A DNA stretch of 64,000 bases from Pseudomonas nitroreducens. Its GTDB lineage: Bacteria > Pseudomonadota > Gammaproteobacteria > Pseudomonadales > Pseudomonadaceae. The translations under genes and the position numbers were made by a program. The DNA is taken from the NCBI RefSeq assembly GCF_024170165.1, contig NZ_JALJXP010000013.1:1-64000 (forward strand), read 5' to 3'. How positions within the stretch are numbered: position 1 is the stretch's first letter; each line of letters opens with the position of its first letter. A model generated the notes under the pieces. It ran no database searches, was not told where the DNA came from, and saw only the letters and a program-made list of their open reading frames with translations. Of this stretch, positions 7,821 to 17,606 are shown piece by piece.

Positions 7821-10800
7821 TCAGAAGCGCCAGTCCAGCGACAGGTTGCCCGACACCGAGTTGTAGCCGGTGCGGAACAGGTCGCTGGCGACCCCGGCGC
7901 CGATATCGACGTTCTCGCTGAGGGAGTAGCGGACGTTGCCGCGCAGGCCCATGGAGTCGCGGTCCATCAAGGTGTTCTTGCTGCTGAACTTCGCGTCCTG
8001 GTAGTTGGCGAAGGTCGCGTCCTGGGTCAGGTCGGTATCCAGCAGTTCGTGGTTCCAGGTGACCTGGGTCTCGGCCTTGATGGCACGGCCGCCTTCGAGC
8101 GGGAAGTGCATCGCGGTGTTCAGGCCGATGCTCGAGCGCAGCGAATCGAACTGCTGCGATTTGAGCTTCAGCGTCGAGCCGTCGTCGCCTTTCTCGTGGG
8201 TGCCGTCGCGCCACAGGCTGGTGTAGGTCAGCGTGGCGATGGGGCCCGTGCTGACGTTTTCGTTCAGCTGGAAGCGATAGCCGCCACCGCCGACCAGGGA
8301 CGCGCTCTTGCCGGTCCAGTCGGCCTTGTTGCGGGCCGAATAGTCGTCGATGTCGATCTTGCGCTTGAGCTCGCCGCTTTCATAGCCGACGCGGGCGCTG
8401 CCCAGCAGGAAGCTCCCGGCCATCGGGTCCTGGGCGTAGCGGGCGTGCACACCCAGCTCCAGGGCCGAGGTGTTGCCGTCGCCGTTGAGCGGGTCCTTGA
8501 GGTTGAGGTTCTGCTGGCTGGCGGCGCCGTGCAGGCCGATGATCAGCGCGCCGTCGCTGGAAGCGGCGGTTTCGGCACCGAAGATCACGCCATAGCTGTT
8601 GGTGGTGTAACCGACCATGTCGTTTTCATTGTTCTGCCGGCTGTTGCCGCCGAAGGGCTGGATGAACGCCTGCCACTCGTCGTCACGCAGCTTGCCCGGT
8701 TCGCGGGCACTGATGGCGTCGGCGACCTGCTGCTCGCGCTGCAGGGAACTGGCCATCATGGCGCTGTAGGCGGCCGGGGAGAGCTGCTCCAGGGCGCGGC
8801 CGATCTGGCTGCCATCGGGGACCGAGAAGTCCAGGGTGGTGTAGAGCTGCTGGCGGTCGGGGCTGGCCGCGGCGCTGATGCCACGGCTGAGGGCCTCGCC
8901 CACCGAGCGGCCATTGCGGCTCAGGGCGTACTGGCTGTACGCGTCGTCGGCGCGGACGAATCTCAGCAGCTGGTTGTTGTTGGCCTGCGGCGTGGCCAGC
9001 AGGGACAGGGTCGGGGAGGCGGACAGCAGTTCGACCTCGTTGAAGGCCCCGCTGCGGGAGCTGCTCTGCAGCAACTGGCTGGACTGCATCGTCCAGGTCG
9101 GGGAATACCAGCCGCGGTGCGGGACGATGCTCAGGCGGCCGGCAATCTCGGCCTTGCCGGTGACCTGCAGGGTGTCGTGGGCACCGACGTCGTTGACCTC
9201 CATCAGCAGGCGGCCGGTACGGGTCTGCTGGAAGTTGCCATCGATCTTGAGGACGCCGAAGGAGCCGCCCGGTGCGACCGTGCCACGGTTGATGAATTCG
9301 CCCCGCTGATTAAGAACGAAGTGGCTATTGCCGGCCAGCGTCGCACCTTCTGCCACTTCAACGCTGTAGACCTGGTTGTTGCCGCCCAGCGAGGTTTCGC
9401 CGCCGCGCAGGCTGAGGGCGAGGTTGTTGATGCCCTGGATGTTGCCGTTGTAGCGCAGGTGGAAGTTCGGGTCGGCCTGGTCCAGTGCACGACCCTGGCC
9501 ATCGTTCAGGCGGCCGAAGGTCAGTTGGGTCAGGCGTTGCGCGTCGTTCTCGTCCTGCTGGTCGTAGGCCGAGAGGATATCGCCCTCGATGCGCGCGCCG
9601 GAGAGGATGTTGATGTTGCCCACCAGGGCATTGTCGGAGATGGAAATGGCCGCCGCCTTGCCGGCCAGGCGGCCGCTGACGTCGAAGTTGTCGACCAGGG
9701 GGCCGGCCAGTTCAGGCAGGAGTTCATCCTCATCACCTTTGACGGTATAGATATAGGAACCTCGGTATTCGCTGTCATTGCCCAGCATGTTATTGCCGAA
9801 GTTGAACTCGGCGGCGATGCCTTTCTCACCCAGCGCCTGGACGTCGCCGCGCTGAATCACGTTATGGTCCTTGCCATAGGCGACGAGCATCCCGCGGCCG
9901 TTCAGGCCGTCGGCGTGAATGCGAGTACCCGGTTCCACCACCAGGGTGTTGCCTTCGCCGTCGACGCGTACGCCTGCGGCGCCGTCGCCGCGAGTCAGCA
10001 GATTGGCCTGCTGGAATATCAGGTTGTTACTGCCGTAGACATGCAGGCCCAGGCCTTGTGCCGCAGTGTTGTAGGCGCCGACCAGGTAGTCCGTGCCGGC
10101 GGCGTTGCGCTGGTAATAGCCGTGCTGGTTGTAGAGCGTCTGGCCATCGCCATAGACCGAGTAACCGAAGAAATTGCGCCGGTCAATCTGGTAGCCCAGG
10201 TCCTGCAGGGCGGCAAGTTCGGCTTCCATGAAGACGTTGTAGTTGCGGTAGCCCTGATGGCTCATCTGGCTGTTCTTCAGCTCGATGTGGCTCATGTAGT
10301 CAGCGTCCAAGCTCCCATCTTCGCCCAGAATCTTGACCGGAATGCCGGGCATCGCGCCCGCGAGCACCTCGTTGACGTGTTCGCCGGTGAAGTAGCCCTG
10401 GTCCTGGCGCAGATCGAAGCCATTCGGGTCATAGGCATTGTTGCATTGCGAACACAGCACGACCTGGTCGGGACGTGCAGGGTTGCCATTGTCATCGCGC
10501 AGGTGCGATGCCCATTGACTGAGGCTTTCGCTGAAGTACGGTGTGCCCTGGCCATACTTGTCGGCTACCGAGTTTGAGATCCCCAGGGCATGAGCCACCT
10601 CATGCACCGTGGTAGAGAAGTATTCGTCCGTGGTACCCGGGATTTGGCTCGGAACGTAGGGGGTGATCAAACGATCCGGGGGGCCGAACATGACCTGGCC
10701 TTGGGAACCGTAGGCGGGCGAGCCTGGCGGCAGGTTCGTCAGGGCGGCCTGGACCTGGGTCACATAGACGTTGCTGGTCGTTGGCGCTGGGTCGCTGCTT

Positions 10801-11138
10801 GCACCTGCGTTCCCCTGGGTGCCGTCGGTACCGATATTGAAGATTGCTGGTAATTCTCCGTTCTGCGGGTTGATGACCCGTGCCCAATAATCGAAGCCTT
10901 GCAGAATTTGTTTCTTCTGTTGTTCATCCATATTCCAGGTCGAGGAAATGGGTGTTTCTCCGTTGAGCATGAAAGTTCCATCCCCAACTTCGAAGAACCT
11001 CGCTTCGAATATCGGTTGACCCTGGGGTGTATAAATAAGGTGGTTATCCTGCGCATAAAGAGACAGGCAGGGAGCCGCAGTGGCCATCGAGACGGCCAAG
11101 GCCAGTTTGTTGCGAATGAGGGTTCTTTTTTTCTTCAC
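7821..11138 (-). CDS. Autotransporter with HExxH (metallopeptidase-like) passenger
   Basis: 1105 residues from a GTG start; a TTG 15 bases further upstream is possible but overlaps the GGAGA ribosome site. The signal peptide is long and basic (KKKRTLIRNK, then a hydrophobic core ending SLYA). The passenger holds TTVHEVAHALGI, with His179, Glu180 and His183 as a zinc-peptidase signature. The middle (about 370-720) is repetitive beta-helix-like sequence, and the last ~280 residues form a type V autotransporter barrel starting near DEWQAFIQPFGG and ending in the aromatic SLDWRF. The third zinc ligand expected of metzincins (His or Asp at motif position 11) is Asn189. Probably a surface or released protease, but activity is uncertain. 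Confidence 0.85.
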   Translation of the reverse strand: MKKKRTLIRNKLALAVSMATAAPCLSLYAQDNHLIYTPQGQPIFEARFFEVGDGTFMLNGETPISSTWNMDEQQKKQILQGFDYWARVINPQNGELPAIFNIGTDGTQGNAGASSDPAPTTSNVYVTQVQAALTNLPPGSPAYGSQGQVMFGPPDRLITPYVPSQIPGTTDEYFSTTVHEVAHALGISNSVADKYGQGTPYFSESLSQWASHLRDDNGNPARPDQVVLCSQCNNAYDPNGFDLRQDQGYFTGEHVNEVLAGAMPGIPVKILGEDGSLDADYMSHIELKNSQMSHQGYRNYNVFMEAELAALQDLGYQIDRRNFFGYSVYGDGQTLYNQHGYYQRNAAGTDYLVGAYNTAAQGLGLHVYGSNNLIFQQANLLTRGDGAAGVRVDGEGNTLVVEPGTRIHADGLNGRGMLVAYGKDHNVIQRGDVQALGEKGIAAEFNFGNNMLGNDSEYRGSYIYTVKGDEDELLPELAGPLVDNFDVSGRLAGKAAAISISDNALVGNINILSGARIEGDILSAYDQQDENDAQRLTQLTFGRLNDGQGRALDQADPNFHLRYNGNIQGINNLALSLRGGETSLGGNNQVYSVEVAEGATLAGNSHFVLNQRGEFINRGTVAPGGSFGVLKIDGNFQQTRTGRLLMEVNDVGAHDTLQVTGKAEIAGRLSIVPHRGWYSPTWTMQSSQLLQSSSRSGAFNEVELLSASPTLSLLATPQANNNQLLRFVRADDAYSQYALSRNGRSVGEALSRGISAAASPDRQQLYTTLDFSVPDGSQIGRALEQLSPAAYSAMMASSLQREQQVADAISAREPGKLRDDEWQAFIQPFGGNSRQNNENDMVGYTTNSYGVIFGAETAASSDGALIIGLHGAASQQNLNLKDPLNGDGNTSALELGVHARYAQDPMAGSFLLGSARVGYESGELKRKIDIDDYSARNKADWTGKSASLVGGGGYRFQLNENVSTGPIATLTYTSLWRDGTHEKGDDGSTLKLKSQQFDSLRSSIGLNTAMHFPLEGGRAIKAETQVTWNHELLDTDLTQDATFANYQDAKFSSKNTLMDRDSMGLRGNVRYSLSENVDIGAGVASDLFRTGYNSVSGNLSLDWRF

Positions 11139-11494
11139 GGCAGATTTCTCCAATCAATTTTCAATACACCCTTTATTTCCTGGTAAGGCTCTGTAATGGG
11201 CCTTGCGCGGGTTCTGGTGTACTGCTGATTGTCAGAGAAGTTCCGGGGCTGATATGTCGGTGACGGAGACTGTTGGTGTCAGTGTATTCCCATGCTCTTG
11301 AATAAAGGCTTGTTGCTTGTAGGGATTAAGTGACGTTGCAGCTCTGAATCCAAGTTGGGAGTGTCCAGCGGCGAGCACGGCAATGCTGCAATCAACTTCT
11401 TATTATTCAGGACTAAGAGCGAGTGGCTTGTTCCGTGAGGCCTTTTTCGTGCCGGCAATACTCCGGAATCAGCCCGATATACCAATGAGAATGG
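11139..11494. other. Intergenic region upstream of the autotransporter
   Basis: About 350 bp, clearly more AT-rich than the genes around it. It should contain the leftward promoter of the autotransporter gene. I see no gene, repeat or recognisable operator. Confidence 0.4.
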
Positions 11495-11520
11495 CCCCGG
11501 CACGTACTGGCGTGCCGGGG
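11495..11520 (-). terminator. Hairpin after aceF
   Basis: CCCCGGCACG, a six-base loop and CGTGCCGGGG form a perfect 10-bp stem 36 bp beyond the aceF stop codon. The T-run on the leftward transcript is weak. It is the likely end of the aceE-aceF transcript. Confidence 0.6.
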
Positions 11521-11555
11521 CGAGGGGGAGGGCCGGCTGGTTGCCGGCCGGCTGC

Positions 11556-13484
11556 CTACAACAACAGGCTGCGGATGTCCCCGAGCACCTCACCGAGCCG
11601 TCGGGTGAACCGCGCCGCTGCTGCGCCGTTGATCACCCGGTGGTCGTAGGACAGCGACAGCGGCAGCATCAGCCGTGGCTGGAAGGCCTTGCCGTCCCAC
11701 ACCGGCTGCATCGTTGCCTTGCTCACGCCGAGGATCGCCACTTCCGGCGCGTTGACGATCGGGGTGAAGCCGGTGCCGCCAATGTGGCCGAGGCTGGAGA
11801 TGGTGAAGCAGGCGCCCTGCATGGCGTCGGCGGAGAGCTTCTTGCTGCGCGCCTTCTCCGCCAGTTCGGCGGCTTCCAGCGCAAGCTGCAGCAGACCCTT
11901 CTGGTCGACGTCGCGAATCACCGGCACCAGCAGGCCGTCCGGGGTGTCCACGGCGAAGCCGATGTGCACGTATCGCTTGCGGATCAGCGCCTTGCCGCTG
12001 GGGGCCAGCGAGCTGTTGAAGTCCGGCAGCTCGCGCAGCAGGTGGGCGCAGGCCTTGAGCAGGATTGGCAGGATGGTCAGCTTGGTGCCGGCCTTTTCCG
12101 CCGCCGCCTTCTGTGCGATGCGGAAGGCCTCCGCCTCGGTGATGTCAGCGGATTCGAACTGGGTGACGTGGGGGACGTTGAGCCAGCTGCGATGCAGGTT
12201 GGCGGCGCCGACCTGCATCAGGCGGGTCATGGCCACTTCCTCGGTTTCGCCGAACTTGCTGAAGTCGATCTCCGGGATCGGCGGAATGCCCGCGCCACCG
12301 CTCGCGCCCGTCGGAGCGCCGGACTTGCTGCGTTGCAGCTGTTCCTTGACGAACGCCTGCACGTCCTCCTTGAGAATGCGGCCCTTGGGTCCGCTGCCGG
12401 TGACCTGCGCCAGGTCAACGCCGAACTCGCGGGCGACCATGCGCACCGCGGGGCCAGCGTGCACCTTGGTGCCGTCGCGGCTGGGTGCGCCCACAGGGGC
12501 GACGTCCTGCGCTTTTTCCGGCTCGCCCTTGGCCGTTGGCGCAGGAGCGGCTGTTTCCGTGGCGGATGCAGATGCCGGAGCAGAGCCGGCAACTTCCAGC
12601 TCCAGTATCTCGTCGCCTTCCTTGAGGGTGTCGCCGATCTTCACCTTGATCGCCTTCACCACACCCGCTTTCGGTGCGGGAATCTCCATGCTGGCCTTGT
12701 CGGATTCTAGGGTCAGCAGGCTCTGGTCGGCCTCGATGGCATCGCCCACCTTGACCATCAGCTCGATGACGTTGCCCTGGCCGTTGCCGATGTCCGGCAC
12801 GCGGATGGTCTCCACGCCGCCGCTGGCGGCCGGAGCGGGCGCAGGCTTGTCTTCCCTGGCCGGCGCAGCAGCGGCAGCCGGAGCAGAGGAGGGCGCCGTG
12901 GCAGCAGGCGCAGCGCCGCCTTCGGTTTCCAGTTCGAGGATGTCGTCGCCCTCCTTGAGGGTGTCGCCGACCTTCACCTTGATCGCCTTCACCACCCCGG
13001 CCTTCGGCGCCGGAATCTCCATGCTGGCCTTGTCGGACTCCAGCGTCAGCAGGCTCTGATCAGCCTCGATGCGGTCGCCGACCTGGACCATCAGCTCGAT
13101 GATCTCGCCCTGGCCATTGCCGATGTCCGGCACCTTGATGGTTTCCACGCCGCCACCGGAAGGTGCAGGTTGAGACGTCGGCGCGGCGGCAGGCTTGGGT
13201 GCTTCGGCGGCGGCTTTGGCCGGCTCCGCGGCCTTGCTTTCGGCAGCGCCGCCTTCGGCTTCCAGTTCGAGGATTTCATCGCCCTCCTTGAGGGTGTCGC
13301 CGACCTTCACCTTGATGGCCTTCACCACGCCGGCCTTCGGCGCGGGAATCTCCATGCTGGCCTTGTCCGACTCCAGCGTCAGCAGGCTCTGCTCGGCCTC
13401 GATACGGTCGCCGACCTTGACCAGCAGTTCGATGACTTCGCCCTGGCCGTTGCCGATGTCGGGTACGCGGATGGTCTCGCTCAT
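11556..13484 (-). CDS. aceF: Pyruvate dehydrogenase E2, dihydrolipoyl acetyltransferase (three lipoyl domains)
   Basis: 642 residues. Three lipoyl domains come first (about 1-80, 115-195 and 230-305), each with ESDKASMEIPAPKAG holding the lipoylated lysine, joined by Ala/Pro-rich linkers. An E1/E3-binding domain follows (VHAGPAVRMVAREFGVDL, then GPKGRILKEDV), then the catalytic acetyltransferase domain ending DHRVINGAAAARF. It transfers acetyl groups from E1 to CoA in the cytoplasmic PDH complex. Start has a strong GAGGAGAGG ribosome site 11 bp after aceE. The three lipoyl repeats are nearly identical also at DNA level. Confidence 0.96.
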   Translation of the reverse strand: MSETIRVPDIGNGQGEVIELLVKVGDRIEAEQSLLTLESDKASMEIPAPKAGVVKAIKVKVGDTLKEGDEILELEAEGGAAESKAAEPAKAAAEAPKPAAAPTSQPAPSGGGVETIKVPDIGNGQGEIIELMVQVGDRIEADQSLLTLESDKASMEIPAPKAGVVKAIKVKVGDTLKEGDDILELETEGGAAPAATAPSSAPAAAAAPAREDKPAPAPAASGGVETIRVPDIGNGQGNVIELMVKVGDAIEADQSLLTLESDKASMEIPAPKAGVVKAIKVKIGDTLKEGDEILELEVAGSAPASASATETAAPAPTAKGEPEKAQDVAPVGAPSRDGTKVHAGPAVRMVAREFGVDLAQVTGSGPKGRILKEDVQAFVKEQLQRSKSGAPTGASGGAGIPPIPEIDFSKFGETEEVAMTRLMQVGAANLHRSWLNVPHVTQFESADITEAEAFRIAQKAAAEKAGTKLTILPILLKACAHLLRELPDFNSSLAPSGKALIRKRYVHIGFAVDTPDGLLVPVIRDVDQKGLLQLALEAAELAEKARSKKLSADAMQGACFTISSLGHIGGTGFTPIVNAPEVAILGVSKATMQPVWDGKAFQPRLMLPLSLSYDHRVINGAAAARFTRRLGEVLGDIRSLLL

Positions 13485-13495
13485 CGTGCCTCTCC

Positions 13496-16144
13496 TCAGC
13501 AGTCCAGCGGATTGGGTTTTTCCGGGTCGAGACCGAATTTCGCGATGGCCTCGGCCACCATCTTCGGCTCGATGTCGCCACGATCGGCCAGGGCCTCCAG
13601 CGCAGCGAGCACCACCCAGTGGCGGTCCACCTCGAAGAAGTGGCGCAGCTTGGCGCGGGTGTCGCTGCGGCCGAAGCCGTCGGTGCCCAGCACCTTGTAC
13701 TCCTTGGTCGGCACCCACTGGCGAATCTGGTCGGCGTAGACCTTCATGTAGTCGGTGGAGGCGATCACCGGCCCGCGGCGTCCACCCAGGCACTGTTCGA
13801 CATAGCTCTGTCGTGGCTTCTGCCCCGGATGCAGGCGGTTCCAGCGCTCCACCGCGAGGCCGTCGCGGCGCAGTTCGTTGAAGCTGGGTACCGACCAGAC
13901 GTCGGCGCCGATGCCGAAGTCCTCGCGCAGTATCCGCGCAGCCGCCTCGACCTCGCGCAGGATGGTGCCCGAGCCGAGCAGCTGGACGTGTTGCGCGGCG
14001 GCCTTCTGGTCTTCTTCGAGCAGGTACATGCCCTTGATGATGCCGGCTTCGGCGCCCTTGGGCAGCGGCGGGTGCGGGTAGTTCTCGTTCATCACGGTGA
14101 TGTAGTAGAAGACCTCCTGCTGCTCTTCCATCATCTGCCGCACGCCTTCCTGGATGATCACTGCCAGCTCGTAGGAGTAGGTCGGATCGTAGGTACGGCA
14201 GTTGGGGATCACCGAGGCCAGCACATGGCTGTGGCCGTCTTCATGCTGCAGGCCCTCGCCATTGAGCGTGGTGCGCCCGGCGGTACCACCCAGCATGAAG
14301 CCGCGGGTCAGGCTGTCACCGGCTGCCCAGGCCAGGTCGCCGATGCGCTGGAAGCCGAACATCGAATAGAAGATGTAGAACGGCAGCATCGGCTGGCGGT
14401 AGTTGCTGTAGGCCGTACCGGCAGCGATGAACGACGACATGGCACCGGCCTCGGTAATGCCTTCCTCGAGGATCTGGCCTTTCTTGTCCTCGCGATAGAA
14501 CATCAGCTGTTCCTTGTCGACCGGCTCGTACAGCTGGCCCACCGAGGAGTAGATGCCGAGTTGGCGGAACATGCCCTCCATGCCGAAGGTGCGCGCCTCG
14601 TCGGGGATGATCGGCACGATGCGCTGGCCCAGTTCCTTGTCCTTCACCAGCTGCGAGATGATCCGCACGAAGGCCATGGTGGTGGAAATCTCGCGGTCGC
14701 CGGAGCCGTCGAGCAGTGCCTTGAGCGTCTCCAGCGGTGGTGCCGGGATGCGCTGGCTGTTGCCGTGGCGATGCGGCATGAAGCCGCCCAGGGCGGCGCG
14801 GCGCTCCTTCAGGTAGCGCGCTTCGGCGCTGCCTTCCTCGGGACGGTAGAAGGGCAGTTTGGCCAGGTCCGCGTCCTTGATCGGGATATCGAAGCGGTCG
14901 CGGAAGGCGCGCAGGCTGTCGACGTCGATCTCGTGGATGTTGTGGGCGATGTTCTTCGCTTCGCCGGTGCCGGTGCCGTAGCCCTTGATGGTCTTGGCCA
15001 GCACCACGCTGGGCTGGCCCTGGTGGTTCACCGCCGCGTGGTAGGCGGCGTAGACCTTGTACGGGTCGTGGCCGCCGCGGTTGAGCTTCCAGATTTCCTC
15101 GTCGGAGAGGTCCTTGACCATCTCCAGCAGTTCCGGTCGCGCCCCGAAGAAGTGCTCGCGGACGAAGGCCCCGTCCTTGGCCTTGTAGTTCTGGTAGTCG
15201 CCGTCCACCGCCTCGTCCATCCGCGCCTGCAGCAGGCCGGCGTGGTCCTTGGCGAACAGCGGGTCCCAGAAGCGCCCCCAGATCACCTTGATCACGTTCC
15301 AGTTGGCGCCGCGGAACACGCCTTCCAGCTCCTGGATGATCTTGCCGTTGCCGCGCACCGGACCGTCCAGGCGCTGCAGGTTGCAGTTCACCACGAAGAT
15401 CAGGTTGTCCAGCTTCTCGCGCCCGGCCAGGGAGATCGCGCCCAGGGATTCGGGCTCGTCGGTCTCGCCGTCGCCGAGGAAGCACCAGACCTTCTGCTTG
15501 CCGGCAGGAATGAAGCCGCGGCTCTCCAGATACTTCATGAAGCGCGCCTGGTAGATCGCCTGGATCGGCCCCAGGCCCATGGACACGGTGGGGAACTGCC
15601 AGAACTTCGGCATCAGGCGTGGGTGCGGATAGGAGGAAATGCCCTTGCCGTCGACCTCCTGGCGGAAGTTCTCCAGTTGCTCGTCGCTGAGCAGGCCCTC
15701 GATGTAGGCGCGGGCGTAGAAGCCCGGAGAGGCGTGGCCCTGGAAGTAGATCAGGTCGCCGGCGTGCTCCTCGGTGGGGCCGTTGAAGAAGTAGTTGAAG
15801 CCGATGTCGTAAAGGGTCGCCGAGGACGCGAAGGTGGAGATGTGCCCGCCCAGCGACGGGTCCTTGTGGTTGGCGCGCATCACCATGGCCAGCGCATTCC
15901 AGCGTACCAGCGAGCGGATGCGCCGCTCCATGAACAGGTCGCCCGGCATGCGGGCTTCGTGCCCTACCGGGATGCTGTTGCGGTAGGGCGTGGTGATGGC
16001 GTAGGGCAGTTGTGTGCCGGTTCGGCTGGCCAGCTCGCCTAAGCGAGTCATCAGGTAGTGGGCGCGCTCTTCGCCTTCTTGTTCCAGTACGGATTCCAGC
16101 GCGTCCAGCCATTCCTGGGTTTCGACGGGGTCGATATCGTGCAT
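13496..16144 (-). CDS. aceE: Pyruvate dehydrogenase E1 component, homodimeric type
   Basis: 882 residues, full length for the bacterial homodimeric E1. It decarboxylates pyruvate using thiamine diphosphate and passes the acetyl unit to the E2 lipoyl arm. Family marks include GGHISTFASSATLYDIGFNY near residue 98, the ThDP/Mg motif GDGETDEPES, and HEDGHSHVLASVIPNC in the second half. The gene is followed after 11 bp by aceF on the same strand, so they form one operon. No E3 (lpd) gene is present here. Confidence 0.97.
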   Translation of the reverse strand: MHDIDPVETQEWLDALESVLEQEGEERAHYLMTRLGELASRTGTQLPYAITTPYRNSIPVGHEARMPGDLFMERRIRSLVRWNALAMVMRANHKDPSLGGHISTFASSATLYDIGFNYFFNGPTEEHAGDLIYFQGHASPGFYARAYIEGLLSDEQLENFRQEVDGKGISSYPHPRLMPKFWQFPTVSMGLGPIQAIYQARFMKYLESRGFIPAGKQKVWCFLGDGETDEPESLGAISLAGREKLDNLIFVVNCNLQRLDGPVRGNGKIIQELEGVFRGANWNVIKVIWGRFWDPLFAKDHAGLLQARMDEAVDGDYQNYKAKDGAFVREHFFGARPELLEMVKDLSDEEIWKLNRGGHDPYKVYAAYHAAVNHQGQPSVVLAKTIKGYGTGTGEAKNIAHNIHEIDVDSLRAFRDRFDIPIKDADLAKLPFYRPEEGSAEARYLKERRAALGGFMPHRHGNSQRIPAPPLETLKALLDGSGDREISTTMAFVRIISQLVKDKELGQRIVPIIPDEARTFGMEGMFRQLGIYSSVGQLYEPVDKEQLMFYREDKKGQILEEGITEAGAMSSFIAAGTAYSNYRQPMLPFYIFYSMFGFQRIGDLAWAAGDSLTRGFMLGGTAGRTTLNGEGLQHEDGHSHVLASVIPNCRTYDPTYSYELAVIIQEGVRQMMEEQQEVFYYITVMNENYPHPPLPKGAEAGIIKGMYLLEEDQKAAAQHVQLLGSGTILREVEAAARILREDFGIGADVWSVPSFNELRRDGLAVERWNRLHPGQKPRQSYVEQCLGGRRGPVIASTDYMKVYADQIRQWVPTKEYKVLGTDGFGRSDTRAKLRHFFEVDRHWVVLAALEALADRGDIEPKMVAEAIAKFGLDPEKPNPLDC

Positions 16145-16340
16145 GGTCAGGGATCCTGGTTACGGGGTCGGCTCTGCGCAGTGCCGGCTCCGGGCCAGGT
16201 GATCCATCGGGTTGGCGCAGTGGGCGACGGCCCTCGTGAGGCCGCCGCGCTGCCGCCGGCACGCGCGTGTGGCTATAGAGCTTAGACAGCTCTGGCGCCA
16301 GCGCCCGCCCGGTTGGTCGAGTCAGGACGTCGCAGCGGGG

Positions 16341-17312
16341 TTAGCGAAGCGAGTCACGCCGCAGATCGTCACCGCGGTTCCACTGCGCGGCCACCAGCCG
16401 ATCACGCCCGGCCTGCTTGGCCTGGTAGAGCAGGCGGTCCACCGCCGCGACGAAGTCCAGCGGGCGGTCGCTGGAGGAGGGCACGGCGGTGCCGACGCCC
16501 AGGCTGATGGTCAGCCGGTCGGAGACGGCGGACTTCGCATGGGCGATGCCCTGGTCGTGCAGCACGCTGCGGCAACGCTCGGCGATCTGCCGGGCGGCCT
16601 CGCTGTCGGTTTCCGGCAGCACCAGCACGAACTCCTCGCCGCCGAAGCGCGCAATGAAGTCCCGTGGGCGGTGCAGCGCGCCGGCCAGGGCCTTGCCGAC
16701 GCTGCGCAGGCAGTCGTCGCCCTGGATGTGCCCGTAGTGGTCGTTGAACTGCTTGAAGTAGTCGATATCCAGCAGTACCAGCGAGACGGGCTGGCCGCTG
16801 CGCTGGGCGCTGCCCCACTCGGTGTCCAGCACCGAGTCGAACATGCGGCGGTTGGCGACGCCGGTCAGGCCATCCTTGTACGAATACTCCTCCAGCTGGC
16901 GCTGCAGCATGATCAGCTGCTCTTCGGCGCGCTTGCGCTCGCTGATGTCGAACATGAAGCCGACCAGCGAATCCACCTCGCCGTCGTCATCGCGCACCAC
17001 GTGCACCACATCGCGGATCCACACGTAGTCGCCGGAAGAGGTCAGGGCGCGGTAATCCGCCTCGTGGTCGGTGCCCTCGCGGGACTGCGAGATGCAGAAG
17101 TTCACTACCCGCTCGCGGTCTTCGGGGTGCATGCGTTCGGCCCAGTCGTTGGCGCTGACCCAACTGGCCTGGCTCCAGCCTAGAAGTTCTTCGATCTGTG
17201 GTCCGATGTAGGAGAACGTCATGGACTTCCAGTCGATCTTCCACGGAATGGCGCGGGTGGATTCGAGGAGTGTCTGGTAGACGGGATTTTCCGGGGCGGC
17301 GTCGTACGGCAT
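16341..17312 (-). CDS. PAS-GGDEF diguanylate cyclase
   Basis: 323 residues. The N-terminal half is a PAS/PAC sensor (about 10-135, with VWIRDVVHVVRDDDGEV and FMFDISERKRAEE), followed by a short coiled linker and a GGDEF domain (about 150-315). The active site reads GGEEF, compatible with cyclic-di-GMP synthesis, and an RxxD inhibitory site (RPRD) lies five residues before it. No membrane segments, so it is cytoplasmic. It is upstream of aceE on the same strand but 196 bp away, probably a separate transcript. The PAS ligand is unknown. Confidence 0.9.
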   Translation of the reverse strand: MPYDAAPENPVYQTLLESTRAIPWKIDWKSMTFSYIGPQIEELLGWSQASWVSANDWAERMHPEDRERVVNFCISQSREGTDHEADYRALTSSGDYVWIRDVVHVVRDDDGEVDSLVGFMFDISERKRAEEQLIMLQRQLEEYSYKDGLTGVANRRMFDSVLDTEWGSAQRSGQPVSLVLLDIDYFKQFNDHYGHIQGDDCLRSVGKALAGALHRPRDFIARFGGEEFVLVLPETDSEAARQIAERCRSVLHDQGIAHAKSAVSDRLTISLGVGTAVPSSSDRPLDFVAAVDRLLYQAKQAGRDRLVAAQWNRGDDLRRDSLR

Positions 17313-17606
17313 GGCGGCGGCTCGCTGATGGCACTGTGCCTTGTTCTACCACAGTGCGGTGTCGGAAAACCGGTTGAACGCGCCACCTGGCGCCTCGAAA
17401 GCGGCTGGGCGACAGACGGTCGTTTCCGAGTGAGACGGATTCTTCAGCAATTCATAACGGGTTCTTCACGAATCCGGGGATAGGGTTTGATCGCCCGCCA
17501 TCTGACAACCCCGCAGTGCGATGGTAATCCCAAGGATGGGTCGGGCCTCCCTCCTGCGAAGAGAGGGAACGGACGCGGACCCTTTTTCAGCTGCACGGCC
17601 TGAATC

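Noticed and set aside
7773-10577. Long rightward open frame opposite the autotransporter gene
   Set aside because: Antisense shadow; the leftward protein has a signal peptide, HExxH motif and a complete barrel.
13619-16042. Long rightward open frame opposite aceE
   Set aside because: aceE is unmistakable on the minus strand; the opposite frame shows no family marks.
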